Shown: positions 50,746 through 58,940 of the stretch, in pieces | Position numbering within the stretch: the first letter of the stretch is position 1 | How the letters are laid out: each line of letters starts with the position of its first letter | Assembly: GCA_047639555.1 (NCBI GenBank) | Contig: JBLIOE010000006.1 | Location: 62,001 to 126,000 of the forward strand | DNA length: 64,000 bases | Direction: 5' to 3' | DNA from: JAJRXC01 sp047639555 | Lineage (GTDB): Bacteria > Actinomycetota > Acidimicrobiia > Acidimicrobiales > Aldehydirespiratoraceae | Notes under the pieces: model-generated | Seen by the model: the letters and a program-made list of their open reading frames with translations, nothing else | What the model was told of the DNA's origin: nothing | The model's database searches: none | Translations under genes and position numbers: made by a program

Positions 50746-51633
50746 TCAGCGGATCGTTTCCAGATCCGCACCATCAAAGAGCGGCGTGATCCCCGCTTCG
50801 TCGCGGTCCCGTTCGAGCTGAGCAGAGTCGGGCGGTGTGCGGGGCCCGTCGGCGACATCGAGAGCAGCTCGCAGGAGCCGGGCATCGCTCGAACTGTTGA
50901 GAAACAGGTCAGGTTCGGCCAGCACGAACTCGACCGCTCGATCCCGGATCGCCTCTTCGGCGATGGGCTCGTACCAAGCAAAACGTGGACCTTCGTAATC
51001 TGGCGTCCAACGGCCGCGGGCAATCGACTTAATGGTCTGAACGGCAACACCATTGTTGGTGCACATTTCGCGGAGAAGTCCGACGTCTTCGACGTACTCG
51101 GGGTATTGGTCGACCAGCGAATGGTTCCAAGGCAGCAGAACGGCAGCAAACGGCGCCTCGGCGAGACTGCGCAGGTGCATCCGGGCGATACGGAGACCGT
51201 GACCCGTCACTCCCACGTGGCGGCAGAGGCCCTCGTCTCGGGCCCGGAAGAGTGCTTCCACGGCACCACCCGGTGAGAACGCGGTTCGCCACTCGTCTTC
51301 CTCGACAAGATTGTGGAGTTGGATCATGTCGACATGGCCCACGTCCATCCGTTCGAGGCTGCGCTCAAGACTCGCTCGGGCCGCGGCCCCGTCTCGGTCG
51401 CCGGTCTTGGTGGCGAGAAAGACGTTGCTTCGTTGGTGGGCGAGCCACGGCTTGAGTCGGTCCTCGGATTCGCCATAGCTCGCGGCCGTGTCGATGTGGT
51501 TCACGCCGTAGTCGGTGAGCATGTCGAGGGTCGCTGCCGATCGCTCCGGCTTCATCGCGCCAAGGGCCGCGGCACCGAAGATGATCCGACTCGACAGATG
51601 CCCGGTAGCGCCAAAGGGTGCTTGCTCAATCAT
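50746..51633 (-). CDS. Aldo/keto reductase family protein
   Basis: The 295-residue NADPH-dependent TIM barrel has catalytic Asp/Tyr in NHIDTAASYGESEDRL (~residues 46-55), Lys in FLATKTGDRD and His in MIQLHNLVEED. ATG at 51633 is used. It follows engB by 25 bp on the same strand and is probably co-transcribed. The substrate is unknown. Confidence 0.92.
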   Translation of the reverse strand: MIEQAPFGATGHLSSRIIFGAAALGAMKPERSAATLDMLTDYGVNHIDTAASYGESEDRLKPWLAHQRSNVFLATKTGDRDGAAARASLERSLERMDVGHVDMIQLHNLVEEDEWRTAFSPGGAVEALFRARDEGLCRHVGVTGHGLRIARMHLRSLAEAPFAAVLLPWNHSLVDQYPEYVEDVGLLREMCTNNGVAVQTIKSIARGRWTPDYEGPRFAWYEPIAEEAIRDRAVEFVLAEPDLFLNSSSDARLLRAALDVADGPRTPPDSAQLERDRDEAGITPLFDGADLETIR

Positions 51634-51658
51634 CGGTGGAGTCCGTTCGTGGGAGATT

Positions 51659-52258
51659 TTAGAGCGACACGCCGAGTTTGGCGAGCACGAGCGACCGTAG
51701 TTCGGGAATGCCCTGGCCCTTCTCGGCGCTGACCCAGCGGACGTCCTTCTTGTCGACGCCGAGCTTGGCGATGACATCGCTGCGGCGGCGAGGGCTCTTC
51801 GACGGCCTCACTTTGTCCGCCTTCGTCGCGACATAGACGATGGGCCGCTCGAGGTGCTGGAGCCACTCCACAGTCTGAAGGTCGAGCGGGGTGGGGCCGA
51901 TTTCGCCGTCGATTAGGAGCAGAACTGCAGCGAGGTTCTCTCGCTCCTCGATGTAGCCGGCCAGCATGGCTGCCCACCTTTGTTGCTCTGTTTTAGAGAC
52001 GCGCGCGTAGCCGTAGCCGGGCAGGTCCATCAGCCATCGTCCACTGTCTTCGGTGCCCACTTCAAACGCATTCAGGAGGCGTGTGGCTCCCGGTGTCTTC
52101 GATGTCTTGGCGAGTCCCTTGTGTTGGGCGAGCGCGTTGATCAGCGAGGACTTGCCGACATTTGAGCGACCCATGAGCGCAAGCTCGGCGTTTACAAACG
52201 GAAGGTCCTTCGAATCGGCGTAGGAGCGAAGAAATCGGAGCGGGAGCGGGCTGGCCAC
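51659..52258 (-). CDS. engB: Ribosome biogenesis GTP-binding protein EngB/YsxC
   Basis: A 199-residue GTPase needed for 50S ribosome assembly. G1 is MGRSNVGKSSLINALA; the switch I Thr is in TPGATRLLN; G3 is DLPGYGYA; G4 is TKADKV; G5 is VSAEKGQG. The GTG at 52258 has a TAGGGT box 6 nt upstream, and the sequence begins PLPLRFLRSYADSKDLP as usual for the family. Confidence 0.96.
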   Translation of the reverse strand: MASPLPLRFLRSYADSKDLPFVNAELALMGRSNVGKSSLINALAQHKGLAKTSKTPGATRLLNAFEVGTEDSGRWLMDLPGYGYARVSKTEQQRWAAMLAGYIEERENLAAVLLLIDGEIGPTPLDLQTVEWLQHLERPIVYVATKADKVRPSKSPRRRSDVIAKLGVDKKDVRWVSAEKGQGIPELRSLVLAKLGVSL

Positions 52259-52264
52259 GACGCG

Positions 52265-52270
52265 ACCCTA
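52265..52270 (-). promoter_or_regulatory. TAGGGT box 6 nt before engB GTG
   Basis: Leaderless-type box that supports the GTG start. Confidence 0.5.
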
Positions 52271-52382
52271 TCGGCGTCGTTGCCTTGCCTCGGGCACTTT
52301 GTCTCCGGCCGAAGTCGAGCGAAGAGGTTGCCGCCAAGCGGTTTGGCCAGCAGTCGACTCCCGAATTGAAGGCTGCCGACGA

Positions 52383-52404
52383 ATTATCTACGGTAATAGA
52401 TAAT
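52383..52404. promoter_or_regulatory. Perfect inverted repeat immediately upstream of a TetR gene
   Basis: Arms ATTATCTA and TAGATAAT with a 6-nt centre end 2 bp before the ATG. The AT-rich arms overlap any -10 element, so binding would block transcription. Strong candidate for an autoregulatory operator of the TetR/lipoprotein unit. Confidence 0.7.
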
Positions 52405-52406
52405 CT

Positions 52407-53096
52407 ATGACCGCAACCCTTCCCGGCCCGGCGCCGACTCCGAACTCGATATCAACATCGGCTCTGCGTGGCCGTCCTCCGGTGCTCGACGCGGCGGCGG
52501 TGTTGGCGGCGGCCGAGGCCATCGAACCCGTCGGCTTCTCGATGACCGCGTTGGCTCGGTCGCTTGGCGTGACTCCGGCGGCGCTCTACCACTACTTCTC
52601 CAACGGGGATGCGGTCGCCGAAGCGCTCGCGGCCGCACTCCTCGACCGGATCGTTCTTCCCTCGCCCGACCTCTCGTGTCAAACCTGGCTCCGCGAGTAC
52701 GCGTTCGTCATTTACGCAGAGATTCGGCAGTCGCCTTGGGCCCGCCACCTCATCGGCGGGGCGGCACCAATTCTGGCCGGGCTCCGCCACGTCGAATCGG
52801 CGATTGCTGCGCTCACCCCTGGTGGTGTGTCGCCCGCTGATGCACTGACGGCGTTTCGTCTTGTGCAGCGACTCGCGATCATGGCGGCGGTTCACGCTGC
52901 CGTTACCCCTGCACAGCGTGCCGCGGTGATCGAGCATCTCGGTAGCCGCGGCGCCGAGCAACTGCCTCACATCACCGCCGCCGCGGTCGCGTCCGGCGAC
53001 GTCAAGTTCGACGATGACTTCGAGCGCCAACTCGACTGCGCGCTCGCCGGCATCGACTTGCTCTTTCAATCCACAACCGAAGGCTCCCTCCCATGA
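52407..53096 (+). CDS. TetR-family transcriptional regulator
   Basis: 229 residues. The helix-turn-helix is at residues ~45-75 (SMTALARSLGVTPAALYHYF) and a TetR_C-like helical domain follows. A 22-bp inverted repeat ends 2 bp before the start. Its stop overlaps the start of the lipoprotein gene (ATGA), so regulator and lipoprotein are made together. This points to a ligand-responsive unit, but the ligand is unknown. Confidence 0.88.
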   Translation: MTATLPGPAPTPNSISTSALRGRPPVLDAAAVLAAAEAIEPVGFSMTALARSLGVTPAALYHYFSNGDAVAEALAAALLDRIVLPSPDLSCQTWLREYAFVIYAEIRQSPWARHLIGGAAPILAGLRHVESAIAALTPGGVSPADALTAFRLVQRLAIMAAVHAAVTPAQRAAVIEHLGSRGAEQLPHITAAAVASGDVKFDDDFERQLDCALAGIDLLFQSTTEGSLP

Positions 53097-54172
53097 CGAC
53101 GCGCTTTTCCCGTTTCCTCATTCCCGTCCTATTTCTTTCCGTTGTTGCCAGCTCGTGCAGCGACGACTCAAACGCCAGTTCGGAGTCCAGCCCCACCACA
53201 AGCGGGTCAATCTCCGTTTCGTCGGCGAGCACCGTTGCGCCGACGACTACGGCCGTTCCGGCCACCACGGTCGACCCCCCTTCGATTCCCGGGGTCCAAT
53301 CAGTGATGGTGAACGGCGCCGGCCCGACTGATGCCTTCGATGACCATCTCCAGGCGGTCGCGAACACGGACGAGGACGGACCGTTCTATATGGTCAATCT
53401 TCTCGACTTCGCAGAGATCGCGCACTATCCGGATGACTCGGAGTTCGCAGGAAGCACCGGGCTCGAAGCGAATGAGCGCTATGACGCGGCATCTTCGGTC
53501 GAGATCGCCGCAGTCGGTGGTGAGCTGGTATTCGCCGGCTCGGTCAACGAGATCGTGATCGGCGACGGCATTGAGTGGGACCTTGTGGCGATCGTCCGTT
53601 ATCCGAGCCGCCAGTCGATCCTCGATCTCCGAGCCAACGAAGAATTTGGAGCGGCGGTGGTGCACAAATGGGCATCGCTCGATCACACCTTCGCCCTCGT
53701 CACCGACGAAATCGACCTTGGACCCGCAGCCGGACTGCCGCCGGTCGACCCCGCGAACGCGCCGTATCCGCCAACCGGCGACGACGCGCCGTTCACGATG
53801 TTTCACCTCATCAACTTCCACGACACCGCCCAGTACGAAGATGGTGAAGCGCCCGACGACGCACCCATCTCTGGACGAGAAGCCGTCGGCCGTTATAGCG
53901 CCAATGCCGGCGTGGCCGCGCTGCCGCTCGGTATTCGACCGAGCGGCTGGTTCGACGTAATCGTGCCCGCGATCGGGGATGGCCGTCAGTGGGATGAGGC
54001 CCGGCTGAACCCCTTCCCGAGCCGAGAGACCTTCGAGGTGCTTACGAGCGATCCGACATGGGCCGAGGGAACGTTCCACCGCAGCGCAGGGATCGAAGAG
54101 ACCTACGCAATCATGTTGAACCCGATGATCTGGCGACCCGAGCTGGTCGGGTCGAACGGGTCGGCCGAGTGA
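53093..54172 (+). CDS. Lipoprotein with two tandem DUF1330-like (dimeric a/b barrel) domains
   Basis: 359 residues with a lipoprotein signal (LIPVLFLSVVASSC) and a Ser/Thr linker. Residues ~90-205 contain FYMVNLLDFAEIAHY, VGGELVFAGSVNEIVIGDG and DLVAIVRYPSRQSILDL. Residues ~230-350 repeat this plan (FTMFHLINFHDTAQYEDG, FDVIVPAIG, NPFPSRETFEVLTSD). The duplicate pattern is that of DUF1330-type dimeric a/b-barrel proteins made as a single-chain pseudo-dimer, exported to the cell surface. The function is unknown; binding or degrading a small ligand sensed by the coupled TetR is inference. Confidence 0.75.
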   Translation: MTTRFSRFLIPVLFLSVVASSCSDDSNASSESSPTTSGSISVSSASTVAPTTTAVPATTVDPPSIPGVQSVMVNGAGPTDAFDDHLQAVANTDEDGPFYMVNLLDFAEIAHYPDDSEFAGSTGLEANERYDAASSVEIAAVGGELVFAGSVNEIVIGDGIEWDLVAIVRYPSRQSILDLRANEEFGAAVVHKWASLDHTFALVTDEIDLGPAAGLPPVDPANAPYPPTGDDAPFTMFHLINFHDTAQYEDGEAPDDAPISGREAVGRYSANAGVAALPLGIRPSGWFDVIVPAIGDGRQWDEARLNPFPSRETFEVLTSDPTWAEGTFHRSAGIEETYAIMLNPMIWRPELVGSNGSAE

Positions 54173-54187
54173 CTTAGAGCTTCAGTG

Positions 54188-54255
54188 GGTAGGTGCCGCG
54201 CGAAGCCCGACTAAGGCTGAACTCTAGGCCGCCGCTCCGGCGCGAAGCGCCTACC
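54188..54255. repeat. Inverted repeat with inner hairpin between convergent genes
   Basis: GGTAGGTGC (54188-54196) pairs, with one G-T, to GCGCCTACC (54247-54255). Inside, GGCGC-GAA-GCGCC (54239-54251) forms an alternative 5-bp hairpin. The site lies between the tandem DUF1330 gene and the convergent hydrolase and is probably a two-way transcription end. Confidence 0.4.
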
Positions 54256-54266
54256 AGCGCGGCCCC

Positions 54267-55913
54267 TTAGCCCGCGATGTCGTTGGTACGAGCGTTGTCC
54301 AGGATCAGCGCCGCGTCTTCGGCCATGAGGAATCCGTCGGCCACGGACTGATCGAGCGACGCCTGCATGGCATCGACATATGTGGCCTTGCCGGGATAGA
54401 GGTCCGCGATCAGAGCGTCGTCGAAGAGGATCGTGGTGCCGAACAGGCCGCAGAAGCCCCCGCCGGGGGGTGGGTTGCCGGTCAGTGTCGCAACCGGCAC
54501 ATCAACCCAGGCGGTGCGCACGCCGCCGAGGATGTTGCCGTATTCGTCGGTGACCGCCTCATGTGTCGCTTGACGCCGACCTTCGAAGTCAGGATCGAGC
54601 TCCGCCTCGACCACTTCCATGAGCGGCGCACTCGTGGGTGGTTCGCCGCCGGCAACCCAGCGATTCAACGCATGGATCGCGGCGTTCAACACATAGTGCT
54701 GTGGTCCGGCGTTGATGGGTGCTCCACATTCCATTATTCCGGGAATCGGAATCGCCAATTCGATGACCTCGGCGATGTTGGGATTGTCGCCGACATCGGC
54801 GGGGCCGACATCGAGGGCGATCGAGTAGCGGTCGCCATGGGCCGTGCCCGCGACCTCCCAGAGAACATGATTGTTGCCATCGGGCTGGCGGTCCGGTGGC
54901 CAGCCGAGCAGCAGCAGGTCGGTGTCGGTTTGGAAGGTCATCACCGGCACTCGCATGTCGGCCCGGATGAAGACCTGTTCGGGTGTCGAGATTGATGCCT
55001 GCGGCTCTTGTGAGAGGGCGGCACTGCCCCCGCCACGACTATGGATGAGGTAGCCATCGAAGAGCCGAAGCAACGGATCGATCGCGTTGACGTAGGTGGC
55101 GAGCCGGAAGGCTGATTGTGATTCGCCGACGGCGATCATCTGCTGCACCTCAAGACCGCCGAGGGGGTCGAGGTCGCCGGGCTCACGGATTGCCTGGGCC
55201 GCCTGGCTGAAGATGTCGTAGGAGAAGGAGTCGCCCGGATGGTGGAGCGACTCGTAGCGCTCGGGCTGGATGCCCTTCAAGAAGATGGGGAATCCGATGT
55301 CGATGGTGCCGGTGCTGGCCTCGACACCGCGGAACTGGGCGGACACTCCGACATAGGCGAATCCCTCTCGGAACTGCTGCACGTGCGACATGGTCAGGTT
55401 GGGGGCGGCATCCAGCCCGCCGCTCACGTTGAACCACTCCGTCATCACTGTGCCGTTGAAGTCGGCTGGATTGCTGGGCCGTATCACGAGGATGCGAGTG
55501 GTGTAGTCGGCCTCATCGGCGGGTTCGACCGTCCACTCGCCATTCGCGAGCATTTCGCCCACGTTGGTGAACGAACGAGCGGTGCCGGAGATGAAGTACT
55601 CCGATTGCTCGTAGCCGAGCTGGCTGAGGTCGATGTTGACGCCTTGGTAGAAGGTGCTGCCCACGCCGGGGGGGAGCGAGACCTCGGGGGTCGGGGTCGC
55701 GATTGGTTCGACCGGCGGTGGGGTAGTGATTGTCGGGGGCGCAGTTGTCGGAGCGATAGTGGTGGGTGCCTCGGTCGTTGCCGTCGATGGCGCGCTCGTG
55801 CCGGACGTGGCATCGTCACTGGAACTGTCGTCGCCGCACGAGGCGGCAAGGACCGCGATCGCCAGGAGAATCGCGACGATCGAACGGTGGGGGAGGCAGA
55901 AGTGATGACGCAT
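54267..55913 (-). CDS. Secreted lipoprotein with an Abhydrolase_10-like a/b-hydrolase domain
   Basis: 548 residues with a lipoprotein signal (IVAILLAIAVLAASC), a ~50-residue Thr/Pro/Ala linker, and a large a/b-hydrolase domain. Landmarks are YFISGTARSF, VMTEWFNVSGGLDAAPN, the nucleophile Ser in MIAVGESQSAFRLATY (~residue 265), VMTFQTDTDLL (acid) and EVAGTAHGD (catalytic His). This fits the alpha/beta-hydrolase-domain group of actinobacterial exported proteins, substrate unknown. It lies 14 bp after the haloalkane dehalogenase gene on the same strand. Confidence 0.85.
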   Translation of the reverse strand: MRHHFCLPHRSIVAILLAIAVLAASCGDDSSSDDATSGTSAPSTATTEAPTTIAPTTAPPTITTPPPVEPIATPTPEVSLPPGVGSTFYQGVNIDLSQLGYEQSEYFISGTARSFTNVGEMLANGEWTVEPADEADYTTRILVIRPSNPADFNGTVMTEWFNVSGGLDAAPNLTMSHVQQFREGFAYVGVSAQFRGVEASTGTIDIGFPIFLKGIQPERYESLHHPGDSFSYDIFSQAAQAIREPGDLDPLGGLEVQQMIAVGESQSAFRLATYVNAIDPLLRLFDGYLIHSRGGGSAALSQEPQASISTPEQVFIRADMRVPVMTFQTDTDLLLLGWPPDRQPDGNNHVLWEVAGTAHGDRYSIALDVGPADVGDNPNIAEVIELAIPIPGIMECGAPINAGPQHYVLNAAIHALNRWVAGGEPPTSAPLMEVVEAELDPDFEGRRQATHEAVTDEYGNILGGVRTAWVDVPVATLTGNPPPGGGFCGLFGTTILFDDALIADLYPGKATYVDAMQASLDQSVADGFLMAEDAALILDNARTNDIAG

Positions 55914-55927
55914 CTCGCCAGCCTTGC

Positions 55928-56857
55928 TCACTCCAGCCCGGCGAGCCAGTTCACGATTGCTTCGGCGAGCGGCGCGCCGACGCTGTCTTGGACGAAGTGC
56001 CCGGCTGTTTCGAAGGTTTGGTGCGGCTGGTCGGCCGTGCCCGGGATGAGCTCGAGGAACTCGTTGCCGAGGTGACCGAGCACTGCGTCGGCCAGCCCCC
56101 AAAGCGTGAGGGTCGGCTTCGTCCACTCACGCAACACCGCCCGAGCGGCCTTGTTCTTCTCGACGCCCGCATGGGCCGGCGTGATCGGCACGAGGCACGG
56201 GAACTCCCGAGCGCCCGCGAGGTAGGTCTCATCGGGGAACGGAGCGTTGTAGGCCGCTCGCTCGCCGTCGGCGAGCACGCGATCGGTGATCGTGCTGTCG
56301 ACGAGGAGGCCGCTGTCGAATGGATCCATCGTCTGGGAGAGATCAAGCCAGAAGTCGAAGCCCGCCCCAAGATTCTCGCCGACCGGCAAGGCGGTGTTGC
56401 CCATCGCCAGGGCGCAGAATCGGTCGGGCGCTTCGGCCAGCACTCGCAGCCCGATTAGGCCGCCCCAGTCCTGCACAAACGGAACGAAGGGACCGAGGTC
56501 GACGAAGGAGTCGAGAAACTCGTGCATCCAGGCGACGTGGTTGTTGTAGGTATAGGCGGATCGTTCGGTGGGTTTGTCGGACCGGCCGAACCCGATGAGA
56601 TCGGGCGCGATGACCCGGTGGCCCGCTTCGATGAAGACCGGGATCATGTGGCGGTACAGATAACTCCAGGTGGGCTCGCCGTGGAGTAGAAGGATTGATG
56701 GCTTCGTGCTGTCGGTGGGGCCTTCATCGATGTAGGCCATTCGAAGGCCGTCGACCATGAGGTAGTTCGGCTCCCAGGGGAAGTCGGGAAGGTCGTTGAA
56801 GCGGTCGTCGGGTGTGCGCAGAAAGAGCAGACCGGCATCGGTTTGAAGGGGAGCCAT
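55928..56857 (-). CDS. Haloalkane dehalogenase (subfamily I-like)
   Basis: A 309-residue a/b hydrolase. LLHGEPTWSYLYRHM (~residue 58) has the HGEP-x-W oxyanion/halide region. The nucleophile Asp and halide Trp are in VQDWGGLIG (~residue 129), the acid after strand 7 in WGLADAVLG, and the His in TAGHFVQD. These are diagnostic of subfamily I. It would convert haloalkanes to alcohols plus halide; the substrate range is not known. Start at ATG 56857 with a TAACGT box 6 nt upstream; the downstream gene is an exported hydrolase. Confidence 0.9.
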   Translation of the reverse strand: MAPLQTDAGLLFLRTPDDRFNDLPDFPWEPNYLMVDGLRMAYIDEGPTDSTKPSILLLHGEPTWSYLYRHMIPVFIEAGHRVIAPDLIGFGRSDKPTERSAYTYNNHVAWMHEFLDSFVDLGPFVPFVQDWGGLIGLRVLAEAPDRFCALAMGNTALPVGENLGAGFDFWLDLSQTMDPFDSGLLVDSTITDRVLADGERAAYNAPFPDETYLAGAREFPCLVPITPAHAGVEKNKAARAVLREWTKPTLTLWGLADAVLGHLGNEFLELIPGTADQPHQTFETAGHFVQDSVGAPLAEAIVNWLAGLE

Positions 56858-56863
56858 GGAGCG

Positions 56864-56869
56864 ACGTTA
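56864..56869 (-). promoter_or_regulatory. TAACGT box 6 nt before the haloalkane dehalogenase
   Basis: Back to back with the TACGGT box of the divergent PLP-lyase gene. Confidence 0.5.
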
Positions 56870-56880
56870 CGACGGCGGGC

Positions 56881-56886
56881 TACGGT
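56881..56886 (+). promoter_or_regulatory. TACGGT box 6 nt before the PLP-lyase ATG
   Basis: Supports ATG 56893 and a leaderless transcript. Confidence 0.5.
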
Positions 56887-56892
56887 CTCGCC

Positions 56893-58149
56893 ATGTCGAA
56901 GGAACTGAACGATGCCGGCCGCTCGGTTGACGAGGTCCTTGCTGATCTTGAAGCAAAGCGAGTGAACGACGTGAAGTGGGCCGACGGCCGTGCCTTCGGG
57001 ATGGTCTATGACGGCGGCCCGAGCGTTCACAAGGTGGCCGAGCGAGCGGCGCAGCTTTATCTGCATGAGAACGCGCTCAACACGAAGGCGTTTCCTTCCC
57101 TGGGCGAGATCCAGAGCGAAGTTGTGGGGTGGACGGGTTCGCTCCTCAGCCACGACGCGGCGTCGGGCTTCCTCACGAGCGGTGGTACGGAGTCGATCCT
57201 TTGCGCGGTGAAGGCGGCCCGGGAACGGGCAAAAGCAGAGCGAGGGATCGAGGAGCCCGAGATGATCCTGGCGGAGAGCGCCCATGCGGCCTTTCACAAG
57301 GGCGCCCATCTCTTCGGTCTCAAGGTGCACAAGACGCCCGTGCTCGATGACTGGACGGCCGATGTCGATGCGATGGCGGCGAAGGTAAATGACCGCACGG
57401 TGCTGGTTGTCGGGTCGGCCCCCCAGTATCCGCAAGGAGTCATCGACCCGATCCCCGAGATCGCCGCGTTGGCGGCGGACGCGGGGGCCAACTGTCATGT
57501 GGATGCCTGTATGGGCGGGTTCGTCCTGCCGTTTGTGGAGCGGCTCGGTCGCGACGTTGCACCCTGGGACTTTCGGGTCGAGGGAGTCACCTCGATCTCG
57601 GCCGACATCCACAAGCTTGGCTACGCCCCGAAGGGTGTGTCCGTCATCTTGCACCGGACCAAAGAGCTGCGCCGTTACCAAACCTTCGTCTTCGACGACT
57701 GGCTGGGCGGGTTCTACGCCTCACCGAACCTGCAGGGCACCCGCTCGGGTCTTCCGATGGCTGCGGCCTGGGCCGTGATGCAGCACCTCGGTGTCGACGG
57801 ATATGTCGAACTCACTCGCCAGACCCTCGTCAACGCCGATGAGATGCGGGCCGGTATTACGGCCCTCGAGGGAATTCGAGTTCTCGGTGACGGCCAGTTC
57901 CACCTGATCGCCATCGCGTCAGACCCCGAAGCAGAGCACCCGGTCGATGTCTTTGCCCTCGGCGACGCGCTCGAACGTCGGGGCTGGTTCCACGACCGGC
58001 AAGGACCGCCGGACTCGTTGCACTCGACGGTTTCCAACTCCAACACCGGTGTCATTGGCGACTATCTGCTGGCCCTCGCTGATGCCGTTGACGAGGTCCG
58101 CGGCCAGTCGACCGATGATCGTTCGACGAACTACGCAACCCTCGAGTAG
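56893..58149 (+). CDS. PLP-dependent group II decarboxylase/sphingosine-1-phosphate-lyase-like enzyme
   Basis: A 418-residue fold-type-I PLP enzyme. The cofactor lysine is Lys241 in SADIHKLGYAPKGVS. GFLTSGGTESILCAVKAARE (~residue 95) is the cofactor phosphate loop and CHVDACMGGFVLPFVE (~residue 203) holds the Asp that contacts the ring nitrogen. The group contains glutamate decarboxylases and sphingosine-1-phosphate lyases; members like this are often labelled S1P-lyase-like in bacteria without sphingolipids. Substrate not known. Confidence 0.9.
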   Translation: MSKELNDAGRSVDEVLADLEAKRVNDVKWADGRAFGMVYDGGPSVHKVAERAAQLYLHENALNTKAFPSLGEIQSEVVGWTGSLLSHDAASGFLTSGGTESILCAVKAARERAKAERGIEEPEMILAESAHAAFHKGAHLFGLKVHKTPVLDDWTADVDAMAAKVNDRTVLVVGSAPQYPQGVIDPIPEIAALAADAGANCHVDACMGGFVLPFVERLGRDVAPWDFRVEGVTSISADIHKLGYAPKGVSVILHRTKELRRYQTFVFDDWLGGFYASPNLQGTRSGLPMAAAWAVMQHLGVDGYVELTRQTLVNADEMRAGITALEGIRVLGDGQFHLIAIASDPEAEHPVDVFALGDALERRGWFHDRQGPPDSLHSTVSNSNTGVIGDYLLALADAVDEVRGQSTDDRSTNYATLE

Positions 58150-58157
58150 GTCGGCGC

Positions 58158-58841
58158 CTAGTAGCCGAGGTCGCGCCGGAGCTCGCTGAGCTGTTGTTGG
58201 GTTTCCGCCAGTGCGGTTTCGAGCGCTTCGACTCGGCCCGAGAGGTCGCCGCCCGGCTCTGAGAACGCGGCGGCTGGGGCCGGTTCGCGTTGAGGCTCGG
58301 ACTCGGCTGCGGACTCCTCAGCCGACGGGGTCGCGGCCGGAGTGGCACTTGCAGCCCAGCATTGGTCGATACGAGGTTCGCGTTCGCCGGACTGGCGTTC
58401 GAGTCGAGTGGCGAGCGGTTCTTCTCCTTGAGCGAGTCGGTCAATGGCGGCGTCGACGGCGTCGCGATCGCCGGCCGGGCCAGTGGCGTAGCGCTCTGTC
58501 CGGGTGGCGATCTCATTCAATGTTTGTGGGCCCCGCAGCAACAGTGATGCGAGCACTGCAAGTTCGTGGCCGTCGAGTCCGAGTGCTTCGTCGACCACAT
58601 GTTTGTGTTTGCCTACGCGATGCCCGCTGCCGGTGACCGTGCGGGCCAGCTTCAACTCGCGGAGTTCGATCATGAACCCGTCGACCTGGTGTTCGCCGTA
58701 GTCGACGACAGGGTCCCGATTGGTCGACTGGTTGCATGCGCTCCGGAGTGCGTTCGTCGTCAGCGGGTAGCTGTCGGGCGTCGTCTCGGCTTTCTCAATG
58801 AGACAACCAACCACTCGAGCCTGTTCCGCAGTGAGATCCAC
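58158..58841 (-). CDS. YceH-family (DUF480) winged-helix protein
   Basis: About 227 residues. VDLTAEQARVVGCLIEKAE at the N-terminus, YPLTTNALRSACNQSTNRDP, and VLASLLLRGPQTLNEIATRT are the DUF480 paired winged-helix signatures. The C-terminal third is Ala/Glu/Pro-rich and ends in a short coiled coil (RVEALETALAETQQQLSELR). The start is GTG 58841, which aligns with family N-termini and has a TAAGGT box 7 nt upstream; an ATG at 58889 is possible. The function of YceH is unknown. Confidence 0.88.
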   Translation of the reverse strand: MDLTAEQARVVGCLIEKAETTPDSYPLTTNALRSACNQSTNRDPVVDYGEHQVDGFMIELRELKLARTVTGSGHRVGKHKHVVDEALGLDGHELAVLASLLLRGPQTLNEIATRTERYATGPAGDRDAVDAAIDRLAQGEEPLATRLERQSGEREPRIDQCWAASATPAATPSAEESAAESEPQREPAPAAAFSEPGGDLSGRVEALETALAETQQQLSELRRDLGY

Positions 58842-58848
58842 GAGCGTG

Positions 58849-58854
58849 ACCTTA
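58849..58854 (-). promoter_or_regulatory. TAAGGT box 7 nt before the yceH-type GTG
   Basis: Leaderless-type box that helps choose GTG 58841. Confidence 0.4.
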
Positions 58855-58940
58855 GTGATGGTCTCGCCCCGCGGCCGCCTGAGCGTCATTCGCCCATGAA
58901 TGGGTTTACCGAGCCCTTGCCAGAACCCCATACTGCGGCC

